Below, piece by piece: positions 46,301-57,815 of a DNA stretch of 64,000 bases. The notes below the pieces were generated by a model. The model was not told the DNA's origin, searched no databases, and saw only the letters and a program-made list of their open reading frames with translations. The stretch lies in the NCBI GenBank assembly GCA_963082875.1, contig OY720102.1, positions 14,978,990 through 15,042,989 of the forward strand, read 5' to 3'. Numbering within the stretch: position 1 is the first letter of the stretch; each line of letters starts with the position of its first letter. The position numbers and the translations under genes were made by a program. The DNA is from Corella eumyota (Eukaryota > Chordata > Ascidiacea > Phlebobranchia > Corellidae).

Positions 46301-48113
46301 AATGAAGGGACCGGAGAATGAAAAAACAGAAAATGAAGGAACCGGAAAATGAAGAAACCGAAAAATAAAGGAACCGGAGAATGAAGGAACGGAAAATGAA
46401 GGAACCGGAAAATGAAGGAACCGGAAAATGGAGAAACCGGAAAATAAAGGAACAAAAAATAAAGGAACCGAAGAATGAAGGAAAGTGAAGTAAGAAGAGG
46501 CGGAATCCTATAAAATAAAAAATTCTGCGTCCCCCAAAAAAGAATACGTAAGAACCCCTTCTCAGGCAAAATAATAACTTTCGTTCTGTAAACCCAAATA
46601 ACTGTGCAAACTCGCTGCCATCCTATGCGGTTAAAAGCCGTTCAAATTTATTAACAATAAGAGAATTACAGAGAAACAATATTTATATGTATTGGTTATA
46701 GAAAAGGGTATGAAAACTAAGAAATACCTTTTTATTCAAGGACAGATCTAATTACCCATAAGGTAATTAGAATAACCAAATATATTTCGTCATTATATTG
46801 AAATAGTCAAACATTGTATAGACGCTATCTATGTACATATCAACGCCCCAATTTTGGATTTAGGTTATATCTCGATAACATTTTCTGTTGTTGTTTAGTT
46901 TTTACTATATAGTAAAAACCTTTAAAAAACATTATCAATAGTGACATAGTTCTTTTTATGTATGCGTTAGATTTTTGCTGAATATATTTTTTCCTTAATC
47001 TTGTGATTATTAATTAATTTGATATAGAATTACCATCCATTTTAAATTACAGTGAAACGTACAGCCATGTAATGTAGTTTTGTATTATTTAACCCAGTAT
47101 ATTATTTATTTTCGCATCGCAGAATAATTTAGTTTATGTCTATTATGTACCATTTGATTAAGATGTCGCTTTACGTGGAAGGCGAAGTTGTGAGTGTGTT
47201 GTATTTTTGATAATTGTGATTGTGGAGAAAGGAGTAGTGTATTTTATATGATAAGGATGTTAGTTTAGAAATAATTTATCGTAATGTAATATTGTAATAT
47301 TATCGCCCTCATTTTTGTATATATATTGTTATCATTAAAGTATGTTAACCAGAATTCTATTTGAATAAGGTTTTACCTAGGAATATATTTAAGTATTTTA
47401 ATACATTACTGGACCTTTCTGTCACCTTAACCCAATTCCCTACAGTAACTAAATATCTATGATAAAATTAATTTTACAATTAAGTTTTAGCACTTTAAAA
47501 ATGCCACTGTATTAAGTATACTTGTTTATATAAGTAACAATGTTAATAAACCATACAAAATATACTTGCAAGGTTTAAAAAGTTATTTAATTGTCTTAAA
47601 ATTGTTTTTATTTTAGTTTTGAGGTTCTAGCAGTAAGCCGATAATATTATCATTATTTAACAAATGTAAAGTAACCAAAATACCTGCTTTATCAGGAAAA
47701 AATCTTTGAAACATTGCAGCAATTTCTTCATGACATGAACATTCTCCAGTAGCCCCAACTAACCCAATTTCACCCTTAGGACCTATGGGGCCAATTTCAC
47801 CCCTGAAACCTTGTTCACCTCTAACGCCAGCGCCCCCAACTGACCCAATTTCACCCTTAGGACCTATGGGACCAATTTCACCCATGAAACCTTGCTCACC
47901 CCTGGCACCAGGACCCCCAATTGCCCCAATTTCACCCCGGAAACCTTTTTCACCTTTCGCTCCAGCTGGGCCAAGCTTTCCTGGTCTCCCTTGTTTAGTT
48001 TCAGAAGGTTCATGAGCAGATGCAGTGGGACATGCACTAAAACAAACTTGGTTGTTATGGGATGCAGCTAAGCATAACCAGAAGCACAAAAACATAAATA
48101 TTTTCAAACTCAT
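43309..48113 (-). CDS. Secreted collagen-discoidin protein (locus 3), four exons, 290 aa
   Basis: Exons 47684-48113, 44583-44720, 44323-44489 and 43309-43446 join in phases 1, 1 and 0 into a complete 290-aa frame. Residues 1-18 are a signal peptide. CFSAC at 24-28 could give interchain disulphides. Residues 42-125 are 28 unbroken Gly-X-Y triplets, and CSC follows. Residues 144-290 form one F5/8 type C domain: CALGLKDGRIPDSDITASS, GWWPNYSIRVGEWIQIDLKT, VTGVVTQGSYTGPWWVTSFK, FIQNNGND, and the terminal ARYVRLYPQTW and LRMELLSC, with the usual first and last Cys. A collagen stalk carrying a recognition domain recalls ficolins and collectins, with a discoidin head in place of fibrinogen or C-type lectin. 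A trimeric extracellular lectin or matrix role is inferred. Intron 1 holds a 2.8-kb element; without it the intron would be about 170 bp. Loci 1 and 2 have only exon 1 here. Confidence 0.85.
43775..43957 (-). CDS. Small hydrophobic ORF in intron 3 of the collagen-discoidin gene
   Basis: A 60-codon reading frame starting MKIIMWVFLMFVLGLQSLF, which looks like a signal peptide, same strand as the host gene. No homology recognised and no conserved splice donor before its stop. It could be a first exon of a nested gene, but chance is as likely. Confidence 0.15.
   Translation of the reverse strand: MKIIMWVFLMFVLGLQSLFDWNFYRFCISVLLFSSADFSCFFTRHGTYLYHVAMDAVLAP
45310..46485. repeat. 15-16-bp GGAAC minisatellite, about 75 copies
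   Basis: Largest of the three arrays of GGAACCGGAAAATGAA / GGAACGGAAAATGAA. The 446-codon minus-strand ORF (45229-46569) of FSGSFIFRFLHF-type repeats is an artefact, since every minus frame of the unit lacks stops. Confidence 0.9.
47354..47399 (+). ncRNA. Exact Ciona spliced-leader 16-mer (block 3), candidate SL RNA gene
   Basis: 47354-47369 is ATTCTATTTGAATAAG followed by GT, as at 29860. It sits antisense within intron 1 of the collagen-discoidin gene. Evidence and doubts are as for block 2. Confidence 0.5.
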
Positions 48114-48417
48114 TTCGGCAAGTTTTAAGTTACAATTGTTTTATTCTAAACTCATTTAACAAGCTAGTTACAATTTTGTTATTAATATTTATCACAAATA
48201 ATTGGAACACTATGACATAACAATGATAGGAACGCTGCATTAAAATACTTATTCGAATTGTTATCTAATAAGATTTGAAGCGGCAGTAACTTAAACTGTT
48301 TGAGTGTTAGTCTCTGACTGTTTAAATGGAAATGTAGATATAATTTATTTGTGATGTCATAATCTACTAAAGTGACGACAAAGCCCGCTATCGGAGCCGC
48401 AAAGCGAGTCAGCTATT
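48114..48417. other. 5' region of the collagen-discoidin gene
   Basis: Contains the presumed promoter and one copy of the 50-bp repeat (about 48342-48392). Blocks 1 and 2 have five copies at the same place. No TATA box could be assigned with confidence. Confidence 0.45.
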
Positions 48418-50075
48418 GTGGCATGCAACGAGGTTTCTCATAACAGCGTTAAAAATGTGAAACGTTTCAAGATTGTGCCAGTTAAAGTGTGGGGCAACAA
48501 TCAAAGTAATTTTGTGAACGCTTTTCTGGATGACGGTTCAGATACAAGTATTTGTACTGCAAGCCTTGCAAAGAAATTGGGAGGAGACAAAAGAACACAC
48601 CGAGCTTTATACAGCAAATTAAGTAACTAGTCATGTGAGCCGAGTTGACTCACTGTATGTAAAGGAGGTCAAACCGAATCGTTTATTGTCGACAAGCTTT
48701 TGGTACTTGATCATATTGTCAATATAGGTAACAGCATTACAACCAAGAAAGTGGCAAACATGTATCCGCATCTGCATAACCTAAAGTTTTCTGAACTTAA
48801 AACAAAATCAGTGGAGCTACTTCTGGGAAACAATGTTCACGATGCATTCAGGGTTTCTGAATGGCGTTACGGCAAAAAGTGCCAGCCTTACGGTCCGCAT
48901 AAGGCGTTGAGTTGGACGTTGTTTGGCTCAGACCATAACCCAAGAAAATCCTACCATCTAACTAATGTTAACTTTATGCATGAGCCTGAACAAGTATCGA
49001 CATCATGAAACGAAATTTCAGATGTTTATCTGCTAAAGAACAGAAAAATGACACTTCAAAGGCTGTAAACTTTGAAAAAGAAATTTATTGCTAACCCTGA
49101 AACTTTTAGCCAATATAGGAAAGAAATCGATGAATATGTAAAATAAGGACATGTGACTGTATTGGCTGATAGGAATTGTGTAAACGATATAACGTGGTAT
49201 ATACCACACCACTGTACGGGCCCTAAGTTCATTATAGTGTTTGATTGTGCTGCAAACTCTGCGTTGTTTCTTTTAATGACGTTTTATTACAGGGACTTTA
49301 CTAACAGCCTCGTGGAAGTGCTTTTACGATCTGGTTCAAGAACAATATATTAACACTTGCAATAATTGGCTTAACACTCTTGTTGATTGAGATAACATTA
49401 GTATACCCAGACGTTTTAAACCTTAATATTGATTATGGTTGTATTTAGTTTTATCGCTGAAAGGACTGAAGCCCGGTTTTAGTCAAAGGCAATATGTACG
49501 TTGGTGGCAGGCTACGTAATTCAACCGTCCCTGTAATCACCAAACATCCGATGATTCTTCCATCTAACCAGGTTGTAACTGAGCTTATTGTAACAAAGTA
49601 TCATGGCATGGGCATTCGGGAACAATCCATGTCTTGTCCGCCATTGATGGCTGAGGTGGAACAAATTTTAAACAGCAGACCTCTGGTGCCACTCAGCGAC
49701 GACTGCAAGGATGAATTGGCATTGACGCCAAGTATGTTGCTGAACAATGGACAACGACCTGCCTCCAGACACGTTTGTCAAGGAAGACAGTTACAGACGA
49801 TCTTGGAGGTTCTACTTCTTGCTGATCAATTTTGGGGGAGATTGACAAAGGAGTATTTGCCTTCGTTACAATCGCGACAAAAATGGCTTCAGCCGATGGG
49901 GAATTCACGGTTGGCGACGTGGTTCGTTAATGAGAACGCAAATAGAGGACTCTGACCGAAAGGGATCATCAAGAAGTTAGACAAGAACGGGATGGTGCGC
50001 CGTGTCCAGGTGCGCACTGCATATACTACCTTAACCTGAGACAAAATTTGCCTTCTAGAAGGGATCGCATAAATT
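48418..50075 (+). mobile_element. BEL/Pao LTR retrotransposon fossil (block 3)
   Basis: Same parts as block 1: an aspartic protease region (48418-49008) and an integrase-like end (49494-49955 and a little beyond, with EVEQILNSRPL and FWGRLTKEYLPSLQSRQKW). Broken in several places. No LTR pair recognised. Confidence 0.75.
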
Positions 50076-50135
50076 TGTATTTTCTATGTTGTTTGTGTTT
50101 ACGCCTGCCTCACAGTTTTCTTCTTTACACATTTT

Positions 50136-50640
50136 AAAAAAAGAAATATTAAAAAAATTAACATATATATTTATCTTAACAACCGGTTAAAACTTTTTTA
50201 ACTATTATACTTTTCGCCAAATTTTATTTTAAATATCGGTAAAATATGTTCTTGCTTTAAAGGTATACGCGGGCGTAACGCTGCAGGCTCCCCGCAGTTT
50301 AATGAAAAATTTTGCAGGCCGAAAGCTATTAGTCGTAAAATTTTGCAGGCCGAAAGCTATTAGTCGTAAAATTTTGCAGGCCAGAAGCACCCGTCTTTAA
50401 TCCGTTTATAAAAAGGCTTTTGAAACAAAAATTAAAAAAAAAAAATATTCTAAAAACCAACATATGTCATTAACGTAACAACCAATAGAAACTTTTATAT
50501 ATACTGTACTTTGAGCAAAATTTTTATTTTAAATATCGGTAAAATATGGTCTTACGCTGACTTTATACACGGGAATTTCATCGCCGACTCCCCGCCGTTT
50601 TTTTGCAGAACAAATCTTTTGGCAACTCTTTAAACGTTTT
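50136..50640. repeat. Diverged tandem dimer (block 3)
   Basis: Same as 31340-31830, with one extra short internal duplication of a TTTTGCAGGCCGAAAGCTAT segment near 50310-50375. Confidence 0.65.
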
Positions 50641-50964
50641 ATTCTTTGTGTTTTAGTACATAAATTTATATACATTAACACGGGCAATAACTAATAACAT
50701 ATTTATGCACATTATTCAGTGTAAAAAATGATAAATTAATGCTTTTTCTTCAAATATTGTTTAGAAATACGGCCCTATTTCGCAAAATACGTGATATCAT
50801 AATGCATCGTCTTGCGTCACCTAAAAGCGCGCGCTTATTTTTTTATAGGTTTTAGTTTGTAAAATTAAAAAATAAATTGACACGGGAAAAGAAAGATAAC
50901 ATATTCTTGCACATTATTCTTTAAAAAAACTATTAATTTACTGCTTATTTTATTTCAAATACTG

Positions 50965-51063
50965 TCTAAAAAACTGTATAGGAATACGCGAAAATAAAAT
51001 TTTTCGCGGTAATTAAAATGCGAAATCCCCGCTGTTTTAAAAAAAATCTTCGGGCTGAAGTGT
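50965..51063. mobile_element. Right arm of the fold-back element (block 3)
   Basis: Matches 8110-8213 and 32150-32246. Left arm absent. Confidence 0.65.
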
Positions 51064-51710
51064 CTGGTTACCTTTTTGGTCAGTTCGCTGGACGTAAAAA
51101 CTCATAAATAAGTAAGGTCGAAGTAAGGTTTTACATATAATTGGACTTTCACTTCCATACTTAATTTGTTGATTAATTACTTTGTGGTTTGTGTTTCGTA
51201 TCATATAGTTTGTGTCGCATTTTTGTTTTAATTAAGTGTAGCCTTCTTAACGATGCCCATCTTTACAGCGTACTCTATTGGGGTTAATAATTGTTTAAGC
51301 CATAGTAGGAGTTTATTAGATCCTACATTATTCAAGATATAAACTGCAGTCAACTAATCAAAATTTTCGCCGGACTCATCTCGCGGTGCTGCGATTTTTA
51401 AAATTATTCCTCCTTTCTAGTTATATAGCCCATGAACCACCTCTGTTATCTACACTTCAAAAATAAAATATAATCTGACAACAACCTTACGTTAAAATAA
51501 AGTTAAAATGTACGACCCTGAGCCCCACTGTTTAAAAATAAATTTTGTTTATAAATTCTGGTATTTTTTCGTAAAGTTATTCTATATATATCTTAGCCTA
51601 GCAATCAAAATGCGATCCCAGCAAAAGAACACTCGTTTATAAATGCTGATTTGAAACAGGTAGAAAAAGGCAATCTTTAAATTTAGGAGAATTAGTCACA
51701 AGTTTTTTTT

Positions 51711-51972
51711 GAATATATCTTTATCCTCGATGTGGAAGGTCGATTGCGCGAACTAAACATATAGTTACCCAGTTTCCAGTTGCATTTAACAGTTTGGGAT
51801 ATTATAGATTATAATTGCCCGGTAATTATGCTGCTGATTAAGTGCTGACTCAGCAGGAGTTTTCACCGTTTATAGCACTTTACTCGAGGGCGCTACAGCA
51901 TAAGAGCAGTGGGGATTGAACCCACGACATCATGTTGGTGCAGCAAGTGTTCTTACAACTACACCACGCTGC
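51711..51972 (-). mobile_element. tRNA-derived SINE (block 3)
   Basis: Counterpart of 8861-9123 and 32904-33164. Confidence 0.8.
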
Positions 51973-52589
51973 TAAATGTTTAATAATTACCAATAATTAT
52001 TATTTTTTCAAATTAAATAAAAACCAAAAAAAAATTTAAAAAAAATTGTTCTGTTGCTAGGACATCGAACTAAAATTAAAAGCAACAAAATGTAAATAAT
52101 TTAAAAACCAAACCAACTTTTAAACAACGAAATTTTCAAGTTATTTTATTACATTTTAAAGCAGTTAGTTATCCCATACCAAACAACTTGGTAGTTTACA
52201 TTAAACTGATTAAGTATTTTCAACATGGTGGTGTCAGCTAAATATGACGCAAAACCTGATGACAAATATTTATTTAAATTGTAAGTGAATATGCTATAAG
52301 GTTGTTGAACTTGGTTAATCATTTATAATATCGATAAATAAAACTCGTTGATATCAGCTAGGACAAATATTGATGGCTGCATAACAGGAAGTTCTTTATA
52401 ACACTTGATGTTTTTATAAGGTCAATATCAGCTGTGATTACAAAAATTCTGCAAAATATTTACTCAATGTTTGCGCAATGTTTGCGAAATTCTCAGTAAT
52501 TTTGTGTTTACTGAATTGCAACATTTTGCAGACCTTGAACTAAAGTCAATATAATAAACATGTTGTTCACATGTTTATAATTATTTATT

Positions 52590-53305
52590 AACTTTCAGGC
52601 CTTACACGAATGCTACAAAATGCCAGCAGTGGGAATCAAACTCAGGATCTCAGGCCTTACACGAATGCTACAAAATGCCAGCAATGAGAATCAAACCCAG
52701 GATCTCAGGTCTTACACGAATGCTACAAAATGTCAGCAGTGGGAATCAAACCCAGGATCTCAGGCTTTACACGAATGCTACAATATGCCAGCAGTAGGAA
52801 TCAAACCCAGGATCTTAGGCCTTACACAAATGCTACAAAATGCCAGCAGTGGGAATCAAACCCAGGATCTTAGGCCTTACACAAATGCTACAAAATGCCA
52901 GCAGTGGGAATCAAACCCAGAATCTCAGGTCTTACACAAATGCTACAAAATGCCAGCAGTGGGAATCAAACCCAGAATCTCAGGCCTTACACGAATGCTA
53001 CAAAATGCCAGCAGTGGGAATCAAAACCAGGATCTCAGGCCTTACACGAATGCTACAAAATGCCAGCAGTGGGAATCAAAACCAGGACCTCAGGCCTTAC
53101 ACGAATACTACAAAATGCCAGCAGTGGGAATCAAACCCAGGATCTCAGGCCTTACACAAATGCTACAAAATGCCAGCAGTAGGAATCAAACCCAGGATCT
53201 TAGGCCTTACACAAATGCTACAAAATGCCAGCAGTGGGAATCAAACCCAGGATCTTAGGCCTTACACAAATGCTACAAAATGCCAGCAGTGGGAATCAAA
53301 CCCAT
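52590..53305 (-). repeat. 55-bp minisatellite, about 13 copies
   Basis: Expanded version of the 3- and 4-copy arrays in blocks 1 and 2. Because 55 is not a multiple of three and the unit has no stop in any plus frame, it gives ORFs of up to 212 codons that are not genes. Homology between blocks ends here; block 3 has no MITE or transporter after it. Confidence 0.9.
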
Positions 53306-53309
53306 ATAC

Positions 53310-53395
53310 ATGGCAAAAATCAAAAATCGTTTCGAAAAACAAAAATCGTTTCGAGAAAAAAAAATTTTGTTTCGAGCAAAATTTGCATTTTCTAG
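53310..53395. repeat. Short GTTTCGAAAAAC-type repeat
   Basis: Two to three copies of AAAAATCGTTTCGA and ATTTTGTTTCGAG motifs, related in sequence to the palindrome array at 57050-57275. Confidence 0.5.
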
Positions 53396-53454
53396 TGGTA
53401 AGGTGGCAGTAGAGGACCATTTTTAAACTTTGTAGTATTTTATGTAATTACAAT

Positions 53455-53890
53455 GGGAACGAGAAATTTAAGTGAATGGTAAAATAAAGGGACCGGAAAT
53501 GAAGGAACTAAAAAAAGCTGCCTACGATAAAAGGGGGACGCGAAAAATGAAGGAACAGAAAATAAAGGACCAAGTAAACAAAGGAACGGAAAATAAAGGA
53601 GCGGGAAAATGAAGGAACCGAAAAATGAGGGAACGGGAAAATGAAGGAACCGAAAAATGAGGGAACGGGAAAATGAAGGAACCGAAAAATGAAAGAACTG
53701 GAAAATAAAAGATCGGGAAAATGAGGGAACGGTAAAATGAAGGAAACGGAAAATGAAGGAACCGGTAAATAAAGGAACGGAAAATGAAGGAGCGGTAAAA
53801 TGAAGGAACCGGAAAATGAGGAAACGAGAAAATGAAGGAACGGAAAATAAAAGAACTGGAAAATGAGGGAAGGAACGGGAAATAATTTAT
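53455..53890. repeat. GGAAC-type minisatellite, diverged third array
   Basis: Units such as GGAACCGAAAAATGAG and GGAACGGGAAAATGAA, more diverged than the arrays in blocks 2 and 3. Confidence 0.8.
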
Positions 53891-56456
53891 AAACGCAAAT
53901 TGCCTGATGAATTTACCATTAATGGCATTTATTTATAAATACATTAAAATTACCTTAGTGAACACACCACATACTGGTGCAATACACAATCTAAAATCAG
54001 GTTATGTACCTTTTCGTGCCTAACATCTTCGTTTAATGCACCTTTGTTTTATTTTATGTCAAAAGTTTTTGGTGAAATAACAGTTGGTAAATACGAGAAC
54101 ATTAAATTACAGTTGGTGAAATTGGTACAAAATCACACTTAACATACACATTTTTAAAATGTTAACATAGCACATAGCTTGTCATTAAGAAAAAAAAATC
54201 ATAAGCATTAACGAAAATAAAGTTGTATTTTATAAATTTTGTTTCCATTTAAAAATTAACACTTTTTAATACAAAATTATATCGTGGTACAATACAGTTG
54301 GTAAATTTGAATAAGTTATAACTAATTTAAGTTTAACATTCAAAAAAATAATTAAAATCCAGCACTTAATAGAAGCTTAACATTAAAAACATTTTAATAA
54401 AATTAAGCAGTTTTTTTTTTTAATTCCAGTTTTCATATTTCTTAAAATTGACCACAATGAAGTCTTTCAGTAGAATAATCTAAATAAGGTGAAACAAAAA
54501 TTTTAAAATTTTGTACTAAACACCATAGCAATTTAAAACTAGATTTAGTTGAAAAATAAAATATGGAAAAAAAAATTAAAAAGCAAAATACAGAATGTTA
54601 AGGTTCATGTTGTCCGGCTCTAGACAAAACAACGAGTCGTTTACCATAGTAGAGAATTTAGGAGAGCCGTAATCCTGACAAGACAATTTCTCCATAAGTA
54701 TTTCCCCATAAGAGAGAATTTTGGAAAGCCGTAAACCAGCCAGAGAATTTAGAAGCAAAAATTTAATATTACTGACAATAACAATTTGTTTGGTATTTGA
54801 AGATTCTAAACCATAATAATGTTAATTTAAATTATCATTTCATAACATGCAATTAAAATATTACTAATTAACAAACACTTTTTCATTTATTATTTGTTTT
54901 TAGCATTTAATATTGTTGAGTTTTTTCGCTTAATGACTGTGGCAACATATTTTAATAAACAACAAATATAAATTCGCTATATTTACTTTCTCAGTTCCAA
55001 CAATCAGTAAAATTAAACAACTTACCTTAAATTAAAGGTCTTCAGCTCAACACAGCATTTTAAAGATTATTATTGAGAGTGTAAACTTATTCCTAAAAAT
55101 AAATTTTATTTTAATAAATCTTGTTAAAATAACTTAATAATATGAATTTAATTATATTAATAACAAAATCAAATTTTTATATCTTGAAAAATAGCGACAC
55201 CATGTAAAAAGTTCAGAGTGTTTTTTTAAATGATGTCACAAACTGCTTTGGTGAGGTAATTATAATGTATGCTAAGATGTTAAAAGCCTAAACTAAATAT
55301 AAAACAAATGATCGTACTTAAAATGTAGAAAAACTAGCAATTAAATGATGCTACCTACAGGTTGACACAAAAGGGTTTAAGGAGACAACAGAAGTATTAT
55401 ATGAAGAAAATGCAAATGGCTCGGTTGTAAACAATTAGGCTTGCACAGAGTTGCAAAATTTTTATCCAAAACCTGCCTAACATATAATGTTCTTGTAAGA
55501 TATTAAATCTCTTTTGTGCCAAAGTCTAACCATCACCATCATTCGATTGCAAATTAAATTTACTTTAGAAATGGGCAAATTAAAATGTAGCACACAGGGG
55601 TCGTGACGTCTTTTCTGCAAAAAAAAATGATAATTGAAATGCATAATTTCCTCATATAATGCGCTTGTTGACCTTTTTATTCTTCCGAACTAATTTTTCA
55701 ATTACCACTGTTCCTATTTAAGCCTATATAACACTATTTTCATTTTAACTTATTTTGTAAAAAAACAATTTAGCATTTACAATATGGAGACAGCTAATAC
55801 GTAGAGAGCTAAATTAAAAAGTTTGTTAATTATAGGCATATGTCGTTAGTAAACGAAAATGTTACCTAGCAAGAAAATCTGCAAATATCATGAAAATAAA
55901 AATTTAACAAACAAGACCCCACAAAAGTTTGGTCAAAATGCTTGCAATAGCAGTGAATTGTTTAAATGCTAAGTTCTTATAGTTTACAATTCTATGACTT
56001 CTTTCTAACTATAAACTAGATGTGATTCCAATTCTTTCAACAAAATGTATATATTATATAGGCCTATATTGTTTATTTTAAACATGTCATTGAGTAGATA
56101 AATTTTTATTTTTTAATTAAATATCATATATATACATCTTAATCTATTGATTTATATGTTGGTTCTATCTATAAAAATAAAATCAACATACCGTATAGAA
56201 CAAGAAAAAAATACTTCATCACAAGGTTTGTCGATTTTTAAATTTGGTTTTTAAATCACCAAAAACTCTAAGAAATGGTGTATCTCAGTTACTGTATCTT
56301 TTTTGGAAAACCTTTTTCTTTTAGCATAAGTGTTCCTGAAATATATAACATATATATTACCTTGCTAAGGTCTTATGTTGTTAAGACTGTCAAAAACAAA
56401 TTAAAGTAACAAGATTGTTAAAAATTAAATGTCAAAAACTAGTATAAACTGGGTAT
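53891..56456. other. AT-rich single-copy region without recognised genes
   Basis: No convincing exon on either strand. A short duplicated motif (AGAGAATTT then GGA, AGCCGTAA) occurs twice at about 54650-54740. The rest shows no structure I could support. Confidence 0.45.
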
Positions 56457-56604
56457 TTATAAGCTATACAGGATCGAATGGACCAAATGGATCAAATGTA
56501 TAACAAATGGATAGCAAATGAACCGAATGGATCGATCCATTTGATCGATTCGGTCCATTCGCTAACCATTTAATATACAATCCATTCAAACCTGTATAGT
56601 TTAT
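56457..56604. mobile_element. Small fold-back element
   Basis: Outer 25-bp inverted repeats (TATAAGCTATACAGGATCGA to the left, its mirror ending CCTGTATAGTTTATA to the right). The interior is rich in imperfect ATGGATC/GATCCAT pairs. Near-identical TATAAACTGGG stretches stand on both sides (56443 and 56615). A MITE or hairpin-forming insertion is likely. Confidence 0.5.
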
Positions 56605-57049
56605 AGGTACCGGTATAAACTGGGCATTACCTTTTTTTCCATGTTTCCTGTTAACATTTTACCATTTATTTTGTTCAGACAGTCAGAGAAGAAATTTACA
56701 AAACTATTCTTGAAAATACAGTTAGACATTTACTACGCCAGATTGTTTACCGTCTGACTGCTGCATATTAAAATTTTATTTAGTAAATGAAGTACCAGTA
56801 TAAGAATTGTCCAAAAAAAATTTATTCAAGTTTATACTGTCTGACTGTTGTCGGCAAGACTTATCAAGTAACAACTTAACATAGCTAAAATTGTTTAAAA
56901 GAGGGCTTTTAACTTTTAACTGTTTTTAATTTAAATATTGTATATATTTTTTTAAGTTAAAGTTAAACACTTAATAAATTATTTAAAAGAACTATAAGCT
57001 GGCTTATAAGATAGGCTACAGTTACCAAAAATTTTGAACACAATTACTT

Positions 57050-57275
57050 TTTGAAACAAAGTTTGTTTCTGAAACAATTTTCGAAACAAAATTTGTTTCT
57101 CGAAACGAATTTTGTTTCACGAAACAATTTTCGAAACGATATTTTTTTTGAAACAAAATTTGTTTCTCGAAACGAATTTCGTTTCCAAAATTGTTTCGAG
57201 AAACAAAATTTGTTTCGAAAAGTGTTTCCGAAACGAATTTCGTTTCCAAAATTGTTTCGAGAAACAAAATTTGTT
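57050..57275. repeat. Array of 17-bp GAAAC palindromes
   Basis: A run of hairpin-capable units such as GAAACAAA-A-TTTGTTTC and GAAACGAA-T-TTCGTTTC, separated by TCGA or short A/T spacers. The ORFs on both strands here (57022-57267, 57051-57317) are translations of it. Confidence 0.8.
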
Positions 57276-57815
57276 TTAAAGAGTAAACTGTGTTTTAAAT
57301 TTCGAAATTGTTTTTAGAAATAATTTTGTTTTATACAAACAAAAACGGATTTTATTACTTAGTAATCATTTTTGACAATTTAAATGAAATTATTATAACA
57401 TGAATGTAGATGTGCGAAATCACGCGGCAAAAAAACAAGCAGGCTTTATTATTACGATCTTATGTAAAAAAATAAAAAAGAGAGTCAAAACCAAATAAGG
57501 GTTAGTTTATCTAACACTTTTTTACTCTCTTTCGAATAATATATACAACTAAGGCATACAAAAAGTAATAAAGTCAATTTAATTTAATCGGAATCAAAAT
57601 AAATTTGATTAAAAATTATTTTAAAATTGCGCCCCCTAACGTTTAGTAACAAGTTTTGTGAATTTTTTTTGCGATGCATACTTTTTACCAACTGACAGAC
57701 TGACCAACGACAGAGCGATTATGAACTATTTTTTTAATAATTGCTAAGAATTATTTCAGTTTTTGGTAATAAATTAGGTTATTATTTATAGTTGACTGAA
57801 CTAATATAATCAAAA

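Larger units (their letters stand above)
44843..47634. mobile_element. TIR-like non-autonomous element in intron 1 (block 3)
   Basis: Inverted ends: TATTGTCTGCTTACTG plus TTAGAACCTC on the left and its near reverse complement at about 47610-47650 on the right, together about 30 bp. The 2.8 kb between them holds the GGAAC minisatellite, AT-rich DNA and the spliced-leader match. No target duplication could be fixed, and the right end grades into the host exon/intron border, so element status is tentative. Confidence 0.45.

Noticed and set aside
45229-46569. 446-codon minus-strand ORF with FSGSFIFRFLHF-like repeats
   Set aside because: It lies on a 15-16-bp minisatellite with no stop in any minus frame; the length follows from the repeat.
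52620-53412. Overlapping plus-strand ORFs of 95-212 codons
   Set aside because: Frames through a 55-bp minisatellite; the peptides are the same sequence read in different frames.
54576-54758. 60-codon minus-strand ORF
   Set aside because: Contains a short duplicated motif; no homology or splice context.
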